A stretch of 64,000 nucleotides of DNA, taken from NCBI GenBank assembly GCA_038093515.1, contig JBBPSI010000010.1:124001-188000 (forward strand). The letters are read 5' to 3'. This DNA comes from Butyriboletus loyo (Eukaryota; Basidiomycota; Agaricomycetes; Boletales; Boletaceae). Position numbers and translations under genes: made by a program. Positions 23,539 through 33,314 of the stretch are shown piece after piece (positions within the stretch are counted from its first letter, which is position 1; the number at the start of each line of letters is the position of its first letter). The notes beneath the pieces were generated by a model, which was not told the origin of the DNA, did not search any database, and saw only the letters and a program-made list of their open reading frames with translations.

Positions 23539-25445
23539 TCACCCCCCGACGTCATCGACGTCTATGGTATGCGATAATGTATTTTTTCGCATTCCAGACA
23601 TATCGTGAGCGCCGCCTGAAGTAAGCACGTACAGCTTGACGTGTGCTTTAACAAATGCTTCGGCTGCCTCTGCGCTTGTATGCAACGTTTTCAGCTGCGA
23701 ACGCTGCGTTTTAGCGGGGGCCGAGTTCAGCGTGTGCAGCCATCGAACCGTGAGCAGAAAAGACTTACAAGCGCAAACGCAGCCCCGCGGTAAACGAAAC
23801 CAAAGATATCCTTGAACTCGGGATGTGACCGGGATATCCCTGCATCGGAAAGATGGCGGACAGCCAGCTTTTTCAATACCTAAACGTGCGTCTGGATACA
23901 TGGAAAACTAAAATATGCCAAATAAAAAATACCCACGAGCTTGTTTGCACCCTCGATCGTATTATCAGCCTCGCCGTCCTCCCGATCCGTGACGGTTATT
24001 TTACCCTTGACGAACCGAGACTGAGCAGGCTCGACAGCACCAAATACGTCTGTCCCGCCATCCCCTTGCTTCCGACGAGCGTTGGCAGGGAGTTCTGGCA
24101 CCTTGAAAACAGCGTATTTCTGACTTTGCTGATGCACATCACCTTGCACGCGCTTATCCTGTGCCTTGGAACTCCCATTCGCAGGAACCTTGGATCGAGG
24201 AAGGTGTAGCATAACCTCCCTCGCACGACGCACAACCTGGTCTTCCATCTTGTTCTTTTCCTTTCCCCTTTCCTTGACTTTACTCCTATCTTGGCCCATG
24301 GCAGGTCGCGCTACGATTCGTTTATTTGCGCCAAGATCGCCGAAGGTGGTATTGCCAAGTAGATTTGCAGGTGGTTGACGAGGCGTAGGATCGTCTGGGC
24401 GCGGTGCGCGTGGGGCAGACGTAATCTGCGCAACCCTCACGCTGAGCGGTGGCGGGCCCGCAGACGTGGACGTTGCAGGGGGCGAAAGTTGCAAGGGAGG
24501 AGGATGCAAGAACGTACTCGTCTCTCCATAAATGAGAATGTCGGTGGTTTCGGGCCCATCTATGAGACGAGAAGAAAATGAAAATGTTATCGTATCCTTG
24601 GACGGGTTAGGTCCCATTAGTATGGAGACACGTACCCGTGCCGCCCAGAGACACACGAACACCGACCTGCGTTCTCTTCGGGCCAAATGGGTCATGCGGG
24701 GGAGCGATGAGAGGAGATAGACACAAAATATTTTCAAAGTAGATCCTGGTCAACGTCGCAAACGGGTGTATATCCCTACCACGAGCCACAAAAGCACAGT
24801 CAGTCCATCTGGCATTACACCCATCGTAAAAAGCACATCGACACACATATAAACGTCACCTGTATCATCCATCCACACGTCTTGCAGACAAACGGTGCCC
24901 TTGAACCGAAGTGACTGACGTCCACGCATGCTCTCCAACGCCAACGCCAAGGGATTGTACATCAACTCCCGTGCAGACGACTCGGACCTAGAGAGCGAAC
25001 AAGATGGCGAATCCTGAACCGTAGACACTGACCGTCGGTTCGGAAGCCGTGCCGCAAAGGCGAGCCCATCGAGTTGGAGGTAGGAATCGGGTAGGGACAG
25101 TCCACCACGGTAGAGTAGACGGTAGGGCGACTCAGGGCCTTTTCCTGAGCTCGCGGGCGTGTGGGTATCGGAGGTGGGGGTCGAGGTGGGGGTGGACAAC
25201 CCGGCGAGGGGTTTTGTAATGAATGTCTTTTGGGGTGTCGCATCTGTGATCGTGATCGAAGGCAACATCGACGCTTCTTGCTCCCCGGTCGCGTTCGTCA
25301 GTGGATCGATGTCGCAGGAACGACCATCTGGGGTCATCAGGATTGGATTTGACCCAGACGGAGGAGCCAAAGAGCTTTCGAGTGGTCGTTCAAGATGAAA
25401 ATATGCAGCGCTGCACCGCGAATGAACTGCAACAACACAGGCCAT
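23539..25445 (-). CDS. Sld7-like C-terminal domain protein (replication initiation)
   Basis: Five or so exons from MACVVAVHSRCSAAYFHLER (25445). The N-terminal part has YRLLYRGGLSLPDSYLQLDG and, across an intron, VCLQDVWTDCAFVARGRDIH. A low-complexity Pro/Ser linker and a basic region (KVKERGKEKNKMED) follow. The conserved C-terminal domain reads NKLVLKKLAVRHLSDAGISR, SHPEFKDIFGFVYRGAAFAL, then AEAAEAFVKAHVKLYV. I match this C-terminus from memory to the Sld7 C-terminal domain (the fungal counterpart of MTBP), which partners Sld3 to help load Cdc45 at origins. The terminal exon could end a little differently, since a gtgctt donor follows KLY. The domain identity rests on pattern recall. Confidence 0.6.
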
Positions 25446-25843
25446 TCAAGTCATCGAATGGGTGAGGAGGAACGCGCAACCACGTGATGACATGCGGGAC
25501 GCGTTATTTGTCTTTGTTTTGATCCACCCCTGATTGTACAACTCAAAGAGATTCAGGCGCATGAGGGTTCAACGGGGCAAAAACTGCAAGAATATAGGGG
25601 ACGAAAACATATGTGCTACATGAAGAAGGAGAAAAACGAACGAGACAGTCATCACGATGCGACAGCAGTGCAAAAAAAGGACCACATGGACAGACATTAG
25701 TATTACCCGCTCCCCCCTTCTCCCTTCCAAGCCAAAAAAAATCAACAAGAAAGAAACCTCTGCGCAATACTCTTGACATATCCCGACATCATCATCAGAC
25801 CACTGCATCGAACAAGCAAGATGCGCCAACGTCGACACGTCTC
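25446..25843. other. Intergenic, nothing recognised
   Basis: About 400 bp between two minus-strand genes, covering the 3' UTR of the Ser/Pro-rich gene and the promoter of the Sld7-like gene. Confidence 0.45.
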
Positions 25844-28800
25844 TCACCAACTCACATGCCTCATTCCCGACACACCTGTAATAGGTGGAACGTGCGTTTG
25901 CACTGGAAGAGGATGCGCAGGTAGATGTGGAGGATGACCCGGATAAACTGCCAACCACGTTCCTTGGCCTTGTTGGCCTTGATGCGGTGGCGCAAGATGA
26001 TACTGCGTAAAGGGCACATACATCGGATGCGGATAAGGAGAGACGGTGAGCATCGGGGGGGGAGGCCCGAGAGGTGGCTGAGGATGCGTGGTGGGATGGG
26101 ACGGTGATGGAAGCGGATGGTGGGAATGGTGCATGGATGGCGATGGATCACCATTCGGAGTGCTGGGTAAGAGCTGAAGAACCGAGCTACGTGCGTTGGG
26201 GGACGTCGCTACACTCGCGTTCATCTTAGATCCGTCTCCGCCTTTGGATGGCATGGCAGTCACAGGCTCACGCCCGGTAGTTGGGACCTTCTGACTCTTG
26301 GAGGTTGTCGCGAAATTAGAAGCCCAACTCTGCGACACACTGAGAATCGGGAATGGGGTTAGATTGGGGTTAGCCGTCGTCGCGACGGTTCTGGGACTAG
26401 CAAGTGAGAAATGCGTCTCCAAGCCTGGTACCACAACCTGTGTCTCTCCGCTACTGTTCTCTCCTGATCCAGAGGAACCAGAATCAGAAGACTTTGGACC
26501 TGCAACTTGACCGTGGTTCTTTCCCAAGTCTGATCCCAACCACGATGCCGAGTCCGGGCTTGACTTGGATGGCGGTGATGGCGATCGCTGACCTCCAACG
26601 TGGTTTCCAGGGGCATGATCAGATGATGCTTTGCCGAGCGTGTCATCTAGCTCTCCGCCTGCACTCTGACTAGCCAACCAGCCCAAGCTATCCAATCCCA
26701 CACCTCCCTTGCCCGCATCGATCGAAGACGACCTCAGCCGATCGACAATCTCCCTCGTCCTCGACGCCTTCTTTCGTTTCACAGTCGCCGTTGCTAAAAA
26801 AGCAGGCAATAGGGTCGTCGAGCTCGGAGGTACCAAAGACGAGTTGTTCGTTGGAGACGGCGAAGAAGGATACGAACCACCAAACACAGACGTGGACGCT
26901 GGCGTGGACATGGGGGAAGAAAACGAGGCAGGTCTCGAACCCGATGAGAGAGTGGACGCCGCGCTGGTGACACGGCATGGACTAGGAGATAACGACCTGG
27001 ACTTGGCAGAGAGTGTAAATTGGGAACTAGCGATTTCTGACGAGTCTGAACTTTTTCCTGATGTCTCCTCACCGATCCATTCTGCTGTGAGTCTCGATCG
27101 TATTTTGCCTTCAGACGGTGAGAGGGGAAGCAAAGACGAAGATGAAGATGAGGAGGGCGAGATAGGGGTCACAGGTTCCCAAAACCCCTGCGAATCCTTC
27201 CGAAGCCCCGGGCTGGGACTAGTCAATGGTGGTGAAGAGAGACTCTGCATAACTGCAGGGCTGTCGCCCGAAACAGAACAGGCACCTCCACCCTTGAGTT
27301 TTATCGTGGAATTATCTTCGACACCGTGGCTGAGCCGAGTCGTCGACTCCTTTGCAGACGATAGTGGTGACGAGCTAACTGGCGTCACCGTCCTCGCAGG
27401 CGTCGTTTCCGCAGACATCCCCCGACTGGATAGAGAGAAGGTCACTTGTGACAACGACCCCTGGCGGAAAGATCCGTTCAGTGAAGGAAACACCACCGCG
27501 GCCTTTGAGGATCCGTGACTATCCCAATTGGAGCCCGGCGAGCCAGACGACATCGAGGGCGAGGTTGACATGGAGGATCGATCGAAGAGTTTAACGGGCG
27601 TGGTAGGATCCGACAAACCGATCGTCACGGATGTAGCCGCGTGCTCTATATCGATCTCGACGCCATGCACCTCCACCTCGTCGTCTCCGTGGTCTTGAAG
27701 TGCTTCTACACAACGCGACGTCGTCGCTGCACCGATGGGAGTGTGTGGGGGAGGGTCCGAATCCGTTGTTGTCGTGGTTGATTCGTAACCATGATCGGTC
27801 TCAGTCTCCTTATCACAGTCTTGGCCCGGTCCATACTCATCCCGACCCAAGCTCGGCTTGATAGGGTATCGATGGGACTGGGATGTATGCATGGAAGTGG
27901 GGATAACGGGGGTGGCAAACATGTGTGAATGAGGCGGAAGTGACTTGGGGAGATTTGGGTCACGATTCAGGGAAGGTGCACCTAAGAGAGCGCACAACAT
28001 GGTAAACAATCAGCATCATACTAGATATACAACGCAAGATACGAAGAGGGATACACAAGAAAGACGATGGATGTTGCCACGCATAATCAATCCCAGAGGT
28101 GCCACGAATAGCGAAAAAGTACAACAAAGGCTACAAAAACACGGCCAACTCACCAGCGGGCTGGGCACCATACCAATATCCATGTCCTTGTATTGACGCG
28201 ACACGACCAGGAGGGAACCACGGTGAGAACTGTAGTGGTGGGGGCCCAAATTGTATGGACGGTGGAGGCAGAAAGCGAAGCGAGGGTAAGTGGGAGGCTG
28301 GAGGAGGCCCATGGTGTGGGGATGGCTCATACCACCAGGCTGATGGCGAATCCGTTTTGGGTCCTGGTTTGGAGCCCGAGGAAGGACCCGGAACGGTGGC
28401 CATCGAGTCCGAGGGAGGCGATTGCTTCTTCTCATCAAAGGTGGAGGTCGCTCTGGATGGACGAAATGGACTGGAGTCAACGTCAGGATCCCATCGAAAC
28501 TCTCCACGCCTTGAGAAAATCAACGATGGGGCACGAGAGTCAACAACGTCCTTGTGAACTGTAGCCGAAGACGCAGTCCCGACAACCCATCGCAAGGCTA
28601 GCCCGGGCGGCCCAACAAGTTCTTCTGCCGTACGTGCCCACCGTGCCCTACCTTCCTCCACCACCGCCTCATCGATCTCAAGTTGCAAATCCGGCGACCT
28701 GCTCATCCTAGCATCGTCATGTTCATGGCCCAGTCGGTACAACTCCACCCCTCCACTCCAGCAGCACTCGTCGTCTATACCCTCGTTATCATTCCCCTCC

Positions 28801-29564
28801 ACACACTGAGTGACATCAAGCCCGAGGCCGTGCCACCCAAAAAAGCCAGCTGCCGCCTCGTAGGGCTCCAACACAGATTCGGCGACAAGCAGCGACGTAC
28901 ATGCCTCCACATCACGTGTCCTCGTTCGGTCACGAACACAACATGGCGCGGACAAGGAAACGTCCGCGCCGAAAAGGATGTCCCATTGAAAAAAGTCGAC
29001 CGCCTGGCTGGGTGGAAGTACTGCCCGGAAGAGACCTTTGCGGCGAGATAGAGGCGAGCGGAGTAACGAGGCATGGTAATGGGGCGGTTTGGGCCACTGT
29101 GGCTTTCGACGCTTCAAAGCATGCGATGTCGGATTTGCGGATCGAGGTCTCACATTCATACATGGCCACGAAAGGAGATAAGGAGGAATTGGCGGAAGAC
29201 GGACGGCCGGTTTCCGAGGTGAGCCGGCTAGAGAAGGTGTTGAAGTGAGATGAGCAGGGGTCAAGGGTGTAGTTGACGTGTCCAGAGGGCTCGCGGTGGA
29301 GGTTGGGGAAAGGGAAAGAGTGGGAGAAGGCGGCGTACGTGTGTTGGACCTCTCCCTTGTGCTCAAGTAAGCTATTCGCAGAAACCGCGAGTGCGACGCA
29401 CCGCGGGAGAGAAGGGCATCGTAATATGCGGTTAGAGAGGGCGGATAGTCCCAATTGACAACTGTATAGGTAGTCTCCCACCAACTCGTTCGCTGGACAG
29501 TGGCACCGTTGATAGCAGACACGCCTTTCTCGTGGGTGGAACTCGTCAGACGAGTGGGACGCAT
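25844..29564 (-). CDS. Large Ser/Pro-rich hypothetical protein
   Basis: Two very long exons of about 477 and 710 codons, joined by an intron of about 175 nt (donor gtgagt after YGAQPAG, acceptor before APSLNRDPNLPK), give close to 1,180 residues. The first exon has the most ordered sequence (VVNWDYPPSLTAYYDALLSR, FFQWDILFGADVSLSAPCCV, GFFGWHGLGLDVTQCVEGND). Exon 2 is dominated by Ser/Pro with basic patches (ATVKRKKASRTREIVDRLRS). It ends in a Pro/His/Tyr/Gln-rich tail (PYPHPMYVPFTQYHLAPPHQ) with GMRHVSW at the C-terminus. No membrane helix or named domain was found. The composition suggests a disordered scaffold, possibly a phosphatase or RNA-associated regulator, but that is a guess. Confidence 0.7.
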
Positions 29565-30042
29565 TGACAGCTCACCGTCCTTTTATGGACGGTGTTCCGG
29601 GAGCCAGAAAGTGTGGGAGAACAACAAAGAGCAGAACGTCGGCGTCGTCGATAAAAGAGTGAGTGAGTTGGCGAACGATGAGAATTGGGGTGTGGGGTGG
29701 ACAAAATTGAATGCGCTGGTTGAGGTGGGGGCACTAAGGGATCATCCGCCCAACGAATGGTGGACGCTGTCAAGACTGTCGTGGCCGACTCGAAGAGCAG
29801 TGTTGGCGGTGGTGGTGCAGTTTTTGATTCACAGGTCAACGCTTCGATCGGATTATCGTGAATCGACCTGCCTTACACGTGCCCTCCATCTCGCATTTTT
29901 TTCTTCAAGTGGAGGATGTAAAGAAAGCTATGTAAATGCTGTCCGAATTCAGGAACAAAATGTATAGATCATGTCCCTAACCGCGTCAACGCCATAACGA
30001 ATATACGCACAATAAATATCATAAAATTAGCATGTCCTGCCT
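29565..30042. other. Intergenic, nothing recognised
   Basis: About 480 bp between two minus-strand genes. No coding or repeat signal beyond shadow frames. Confidence 0.45.
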
Positions 30043-31680
30043 TCACAATGCGACATCGATGTGCGCGATCCCCCCCTGCATCACGGTCCTTCTCTCAACC
30101 TCCGGCATCGAACTGACCGTCCCTTCGCGAAGATGTGCACGTCTGGCCGGTACAGGATAAGGTGCGAGCGACACGTCTGGGTGCTCGGGCCGCTCCTCCA
30201 CCGGAGAGTGCGGGTTCCACAGCGGTCCTATCTGTAGTAACGTGAGACTTGCGAGTCCAGAAGGTGGGTGGTGCCAGTTTGTACCAGCGTCTGAACGCGG
30301 TCCAGACTGCGAAGCGATACTAGACGGCGCGAGGGACGGATACCGTGAGGCCCTACCACTAGAGCCCGATCCCCAGCCCGCGGTCGACGAGATGGAGCCT
30401 GGCGGGGTGCCGGATGTTGTACTATCCTTTCCAAAGTTGGCAGAAGTGAGTAGTGGCAAGGTGCTAGGCTGATCGATCACCGAGGACATCGGGCGCGAGG
30501 TTGAGGTTGCCCCATGTGAAAGCTGTCCGTCAAGGGACGAGTTCCCCGCGTGCGATACACAACGAGAGTCAGATTGACCCTCGAGCACCCTCGGGGTATC
30601 CGGCACTTCGGCAACCGGTGGCAACTCAGTTGGGGGTGCAGGCGTGCGAGATCGCTTTCGAGAAGACTTTCGGCGCGGCAGAGACGAGGAACTATTTTGG
30701 CGTGAAGCAGGATCCGAGAAGAATGCGGAGTGATCAATGGGCGCAGAGATTTGGGAATAAATTGATTCAGTACTTTGCGTCTCTCCCCAGTCGTCCTCCT
30801 CGTTGGGCATTACCTCCTCCTCGGCCCTCTGAGCATTCTCTGCATCTCGAAGGGCAGTGCGTTCTGCCTCGACAAGCAAACGCTCCTCATCCGCTCGAAA
30901 GCTTGACGAGTCCTGGGTGGTAGAACGACTTGACGAGAAATCTAGCGACGGACGATGCGCAAGGAAAACTCCATCCGATGCTCGTGCGCGCGATTGGAGC
31001 ATTCGGTGGATAAACAGCTTCGGTTGTGGTTCAGGAGGCATGGATGGAGGAGGGACATCGTCACCGGATGTTTGCCGAGCGTGTGGTGGGGCGTCGCCTA
31101 AGCCTGACCACGGAGATGTTTGTTCTGGCTTGCGAACAGGTGGGATGTTCAGGATGGCTGGTGCAGCTGAGCGAGAAACAGTTCCAGAAGCAATGACCTG
31201 GCTGATCTCGCCGAGATCATAAAGGCCGTATTGGCCGTCTCTGATACCAGGAGAGATGGAATCTGAGAGAGGAGTACCGGAAGACTGAACTAGTGAAGTG
31301 GATGGAAGTGGTGGCCACGAAACTGGAGACATGAGGGGTTCGTTTGATATAGAGGGTCTCTGTGAATGACGAGTAAAGAATTTTGATATCCGGGAGCTGG
31401 TACTCGGAAGGCGTCGCGGGCCAGGAACATCTCCAGGGGCGGGGACATGATCATGAGCAGGGTTGACAACTCTGGCAAACTTATGCTGCTCGTAGCGGTT
31501 GAGGAGATATAAGACGAGGGCTATGAACAGGACACCCCCAAGAAGGCATCCAACAACGATGCCCGCGATGGTTCCTGCGGAAAGCGTAGAGGATGCAACA
31601 CCTGAACTCGTCGGCGTCGCGGTGACAGTTACCGCTGGCCGAGTGACCGTGACGACAACTGGCATCGTCCGAGGAGACAA
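30043..31680 (-). CDS. Single-pass membrane protein with long disordered cytoplasmic tail
   Basis: One open frame of 545 codons. A short Thr/Ser-rich extracellular-type segment (TVTRPAVTVTATPTSSGVAS) precedes one transmembrane helix (GIVVGCLLGGVLFIALVLYL, about residues 39-58). A basic stop-transfer segment (NRYEQHKF) and nearly 480 residues of Ser/Pro/Glu-rich sequence follow, with a coiled-coil-prone stretch (ADEERLLVEAERTALRDAEN). This layout is common for fungal wall-sensor or SKG6/Mid2-like proteins, but no defining motif was seen. A hydrophobic leader upstream (GPHLRFLFLFFPLSLFQPR, about 31750) may encode a signal peptide in an extra 5' exon; I could not place a frame-consistent splice. 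Confidence 0.75.
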   Translation of the reverse strand: MSPRTMPVVVTVTRPAVTVTATPTSSGVASSTLSAGTIAGIVVGCLLGGVLFIALVLYLLNRYEQHKFARVVNPAHDHVPAPGDVPGPRRLPSTSSRISKFFTRHSQRPSISNEPLMSPVSWPPLPSTSLVQSSGTPLSDSISPGIRDGQYGLYDLGEISQVIASGTVSRSAAPAILNIPPVRKPEQTSPWSGLGDAPPHARQTSGDDVPPPSMPPEPQPKLFIHRMLQSRARASDGVFLAHRPSLDFSSSRSTTQDSSSFRADEERLLVEAERTALRDAENAQRAEEEVMPNEEDDWGETQSTESIYSQISAPIDHSAFFSDPASRQNSSSSLPRRKSSRKRSRTPAPPTELPPVAEVPDTPRVLEGQSDSRCVSHAGNSSLDGQLSHGATSTSRPMSSVIDQPSTLPLLTSANFGKDSTTSGTPPGSISSTAGWGSGSSGRASRYPSLAPSSIASQSGPRSDAGTNWHHPPSGLASLTLLQIGPLWNPHSPVEERPEHPDVSLAPYPVPARRAHLREGTVSSMPEVERRTVMQGGIAHIDVAL

Positions 31681-31908
31681 AAATCACTGCAAACCTCGGC
31701 TGAAACAACGATAGCGGAAAGAAGAGAAAAAGAAAACGGAGATGCGGACCCATCGCATATAAGTGGATGGTCATGGCAGGCAGGCAGTGTTGAAAGCTGT
31801 GTTTGACCAGCTGCGCTTGTTTCAGAGCTTTCCGGTGCCCATCCAAACAATACGAGGGTCTATATTTACTACTCTTGCAAGCCCCATCTCATATCCCCAC
31901 GGAAGGCG

Positions 31909-32208
31909 TCACCGCTGCCCTTCGGTCTCAGGATGCCTCTTCAACCAGCGTTCAATGACAAGCTTCGCCGGACAGGCCGTGGACTCGACGTTGACGCCTT
32001 CGATGTTGTACATCTCGAGGCAACACATGTAAAGTTTTCGCACGTATTCGTCGCACTTTTCAGGACTGTAGGTGTTGCGAGAAAGACACGTCTGGAGGGT
32101 ACATGCTGCCGTGCTGTGTGCGGTCACCTTCCGGGGGGCTGGGGACGTTCACGTACCTTGGTCCTGACAGCGTGAACGAGGTAGTACAAGCATGTCGCCG
32201 ACAAGCAT
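31909..32208 (-). CDS. CMC4: Mitochondrial twin-CX9C protein Cmc4
   Basis: Two exons joined by a 51-nt intron give SRCQDQACTLQTCLSRN and EKCDEYVRKLYMCCLEMYN. The twin Cys-X9-Cys spacing (CTLQTCLSRNTYSPEKC and following Cys-Cys) matches Cmc4 (human MTCP1 p8), a small helical-hairpin protein of the mitochondrial intermembrane space imported by Mia40 and stabilised by disulfides. The CQxxAC opening is also conserved in the family. The coding start is uncertain: ATGs at 32208 and 32193 are in frame, but a further 5' intron is possible because ttcacgctgtcag looks like an acceptor. The stop is at 31909. Confidence 0.85.
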
Positions 32209-32451
32209 CCCAATGTCACTTTACCACGGTCAATATCGACCGGCATTCTCCGCACAAAGAAATGTCGATTCCATCATGGGTACATACGCACAAGTACTCA
32301 TTGTACAGAGATCTATGTACAACACAAGATTCTTTGTCTCGCATTCCGGACAATCAGTCGTTTGAGAGGCAACGAGAATGCTGCAGCTAAGGCGGCCGTA
32401 AGTTGAATATAGGGGGTCAAGTAAATTACTCACTGATAAGGGACCAGCTGC

Positions 32452-32760
32452 TTAGGGAGTTGGGGCAATGAGTGCTGTAGCGGCACATGCCGCCATGCAT
32501 GTGCCGAGGCCGACGTTACATCCGATGAGAGCAGGGGGTACTCCAATTACGGTCACCCCAAAGGTGAAGCCAGCTGCGGCGTAGCACGAAACTACAAGGG
32601 CATTGCAGCCTGATCGACAGGGCGATGCTTTGTGAGTAGATAGCTCTGAGTCGGGAGGATACTCACCGGTCTGACATAGACCGTACGCAAGAGGGCCCGC
32701 GGAAACAAGCGGCACTACAGATGCAGCGAGGGAGAGAGCGGCGATAGATTTGAGATTCAT
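32452..32760 (-). CDS. Zygote-specific Zys3-like small secreted cysteine protein
   Basis: The signal peptide MNLKSIAALSLAASVVPLVS is followed by AGPLAYGLCQTG. A 57-nt intron splits the Gly codon, then CNALVVSCYAAAGFTFG, a hydrophobic Gly/Ala/Val stretch, and CNVGLGTCMAACAATALIAP at the end. Regular Cys spacing and the GPLAYG..CQTGCN signature match the Zys3-like proteins (named for Chlamydomonas zygote-specific Zys3), which are often expanded in mushroom genomes. The function is unknown. It is probably secreted or wall-associated. A strong TATA box lies about 50 bp upstream, as expected for a highly or conditionally expressed secreted protein. Confidence 0.85.
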   Translation of the reverse strand: MNLKSIAALSLAASVVPLVSAGPLAYGLCQTGEYPPDSELSTHKASPCRSGCNALVVSCYAAAGFTFGVTVIGVPPALIGCNVGLGTCMAACAATALIAPTP

Positions 32761-32926
32761 ACTGGTCTCTGGTTAGGAGGGTGCGGGGGGAAAGCGTTGG
32801 CCACCTCGTTTATATATGGAGTTACCAAACACCCCATTTGAACACACAGCAAATGGAGGGCAGGCGTGGGACTTGCTGAATGTCAGTGGGTCCACCTTGC
32901 TGGCACATCACAATGCTGCAAACCCC
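32761..32926. other. Promoter flank of the Zys3-like gene
   Basis: Short segment between the Zys3-like ATG and the first SINE target-site duplication; it includes the TATA box. Confidence 0.5.
32808..32818 (-). promoter_or_regulatory. TATA box of the Zys3-like gene
   Basis: On the minus strand the sequence reads TATATATAAAC, a near-consensus TATA box, 48-58 bp before the ATG at 32760. Confidence 0.7.
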
Positions 32927-33314
32927 AAAAACTTGCTTAGGGGTCTGGTGGCTTGGTGGATATGCCACCTTCCCTGGTCTGTCTTTGCCGCAGATGCCAG
33001 CTCATGTCACGAGTCACGGGTTCGATTCCCGCACCAACCACCAGGGTAGTGCGTGACAGTTTAGTCGTGAGTCCTTGATGTCAAAGGCTCCTCACGTGAT
33101 GTCTCGGTGAATGGATTTCCTCCTGGACAGTGGCAACGTTGTTATTTGTTATTCCCTGACCGCGTTTCACACCACCACTATTGCATACTGAATTGAGCCT
33201 GAGTGCCTCTTCAGCAGCGGGATACGCGCCTTGTGCCGTGTGTACTGGAACCAGTCTAGGCTGTTGCCATACACCGTTGTGCCTTTCTCTCTCAAAAAAA
33301 AAAAAACTTGCTTA
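32927..33314 (+). mobile_element. tRNA-derived SINE with poly-A tail and 13-bp target-site duplications
   Basis: AAAAACTTGCTTA occurs at 32927-32939 and again at 33302-33314, directly flanking about 362 bp. The inserted body starts GGGGTCTGGTGGC, and holds an RNA polymerase III A-box-like TGGCTTGGTGG (32949-32959) and a perfect B box GGTTCGATTCC (33019-33029), about 60 bp apart as in tRNA genes. It ends in a pyrimidine stretch and a run of about 13 A directly before the second duplication. This is the architecture of a tRNA-related SINE mobilised by LINE machinery. The head is no longer a foldable tRNA. The exact, intact duplications suggest a fairly recent insertion. Confidence 0.85.
32949..33029 (+). 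promoter_or_regulatory. Internal pol III promoter (A and B boxes) of the SINE
   Basis: A box TGGCTTGGTGG (one mismatch to TRGYNNARNNGG) and B box GGTTCGATTCC (exact) lie in the order and spacing of a tRNA-type promoter. Confidence 0.75.

Noticed and set aside
23222..23542. Minus-strand frame starting with a mitochondrial-presequence-like stretch.
   Set aside because: No in-frame continuation through a plausible intron gave a recognisable protein.
32941..33040. A functional tRNA gene, because of the exact B box and a D-arm-like stem.
   Set aside because: No matching acceptor stem or anticodon arm could be folded; the flanking duplications and poly-A tail fit a SINE instead.
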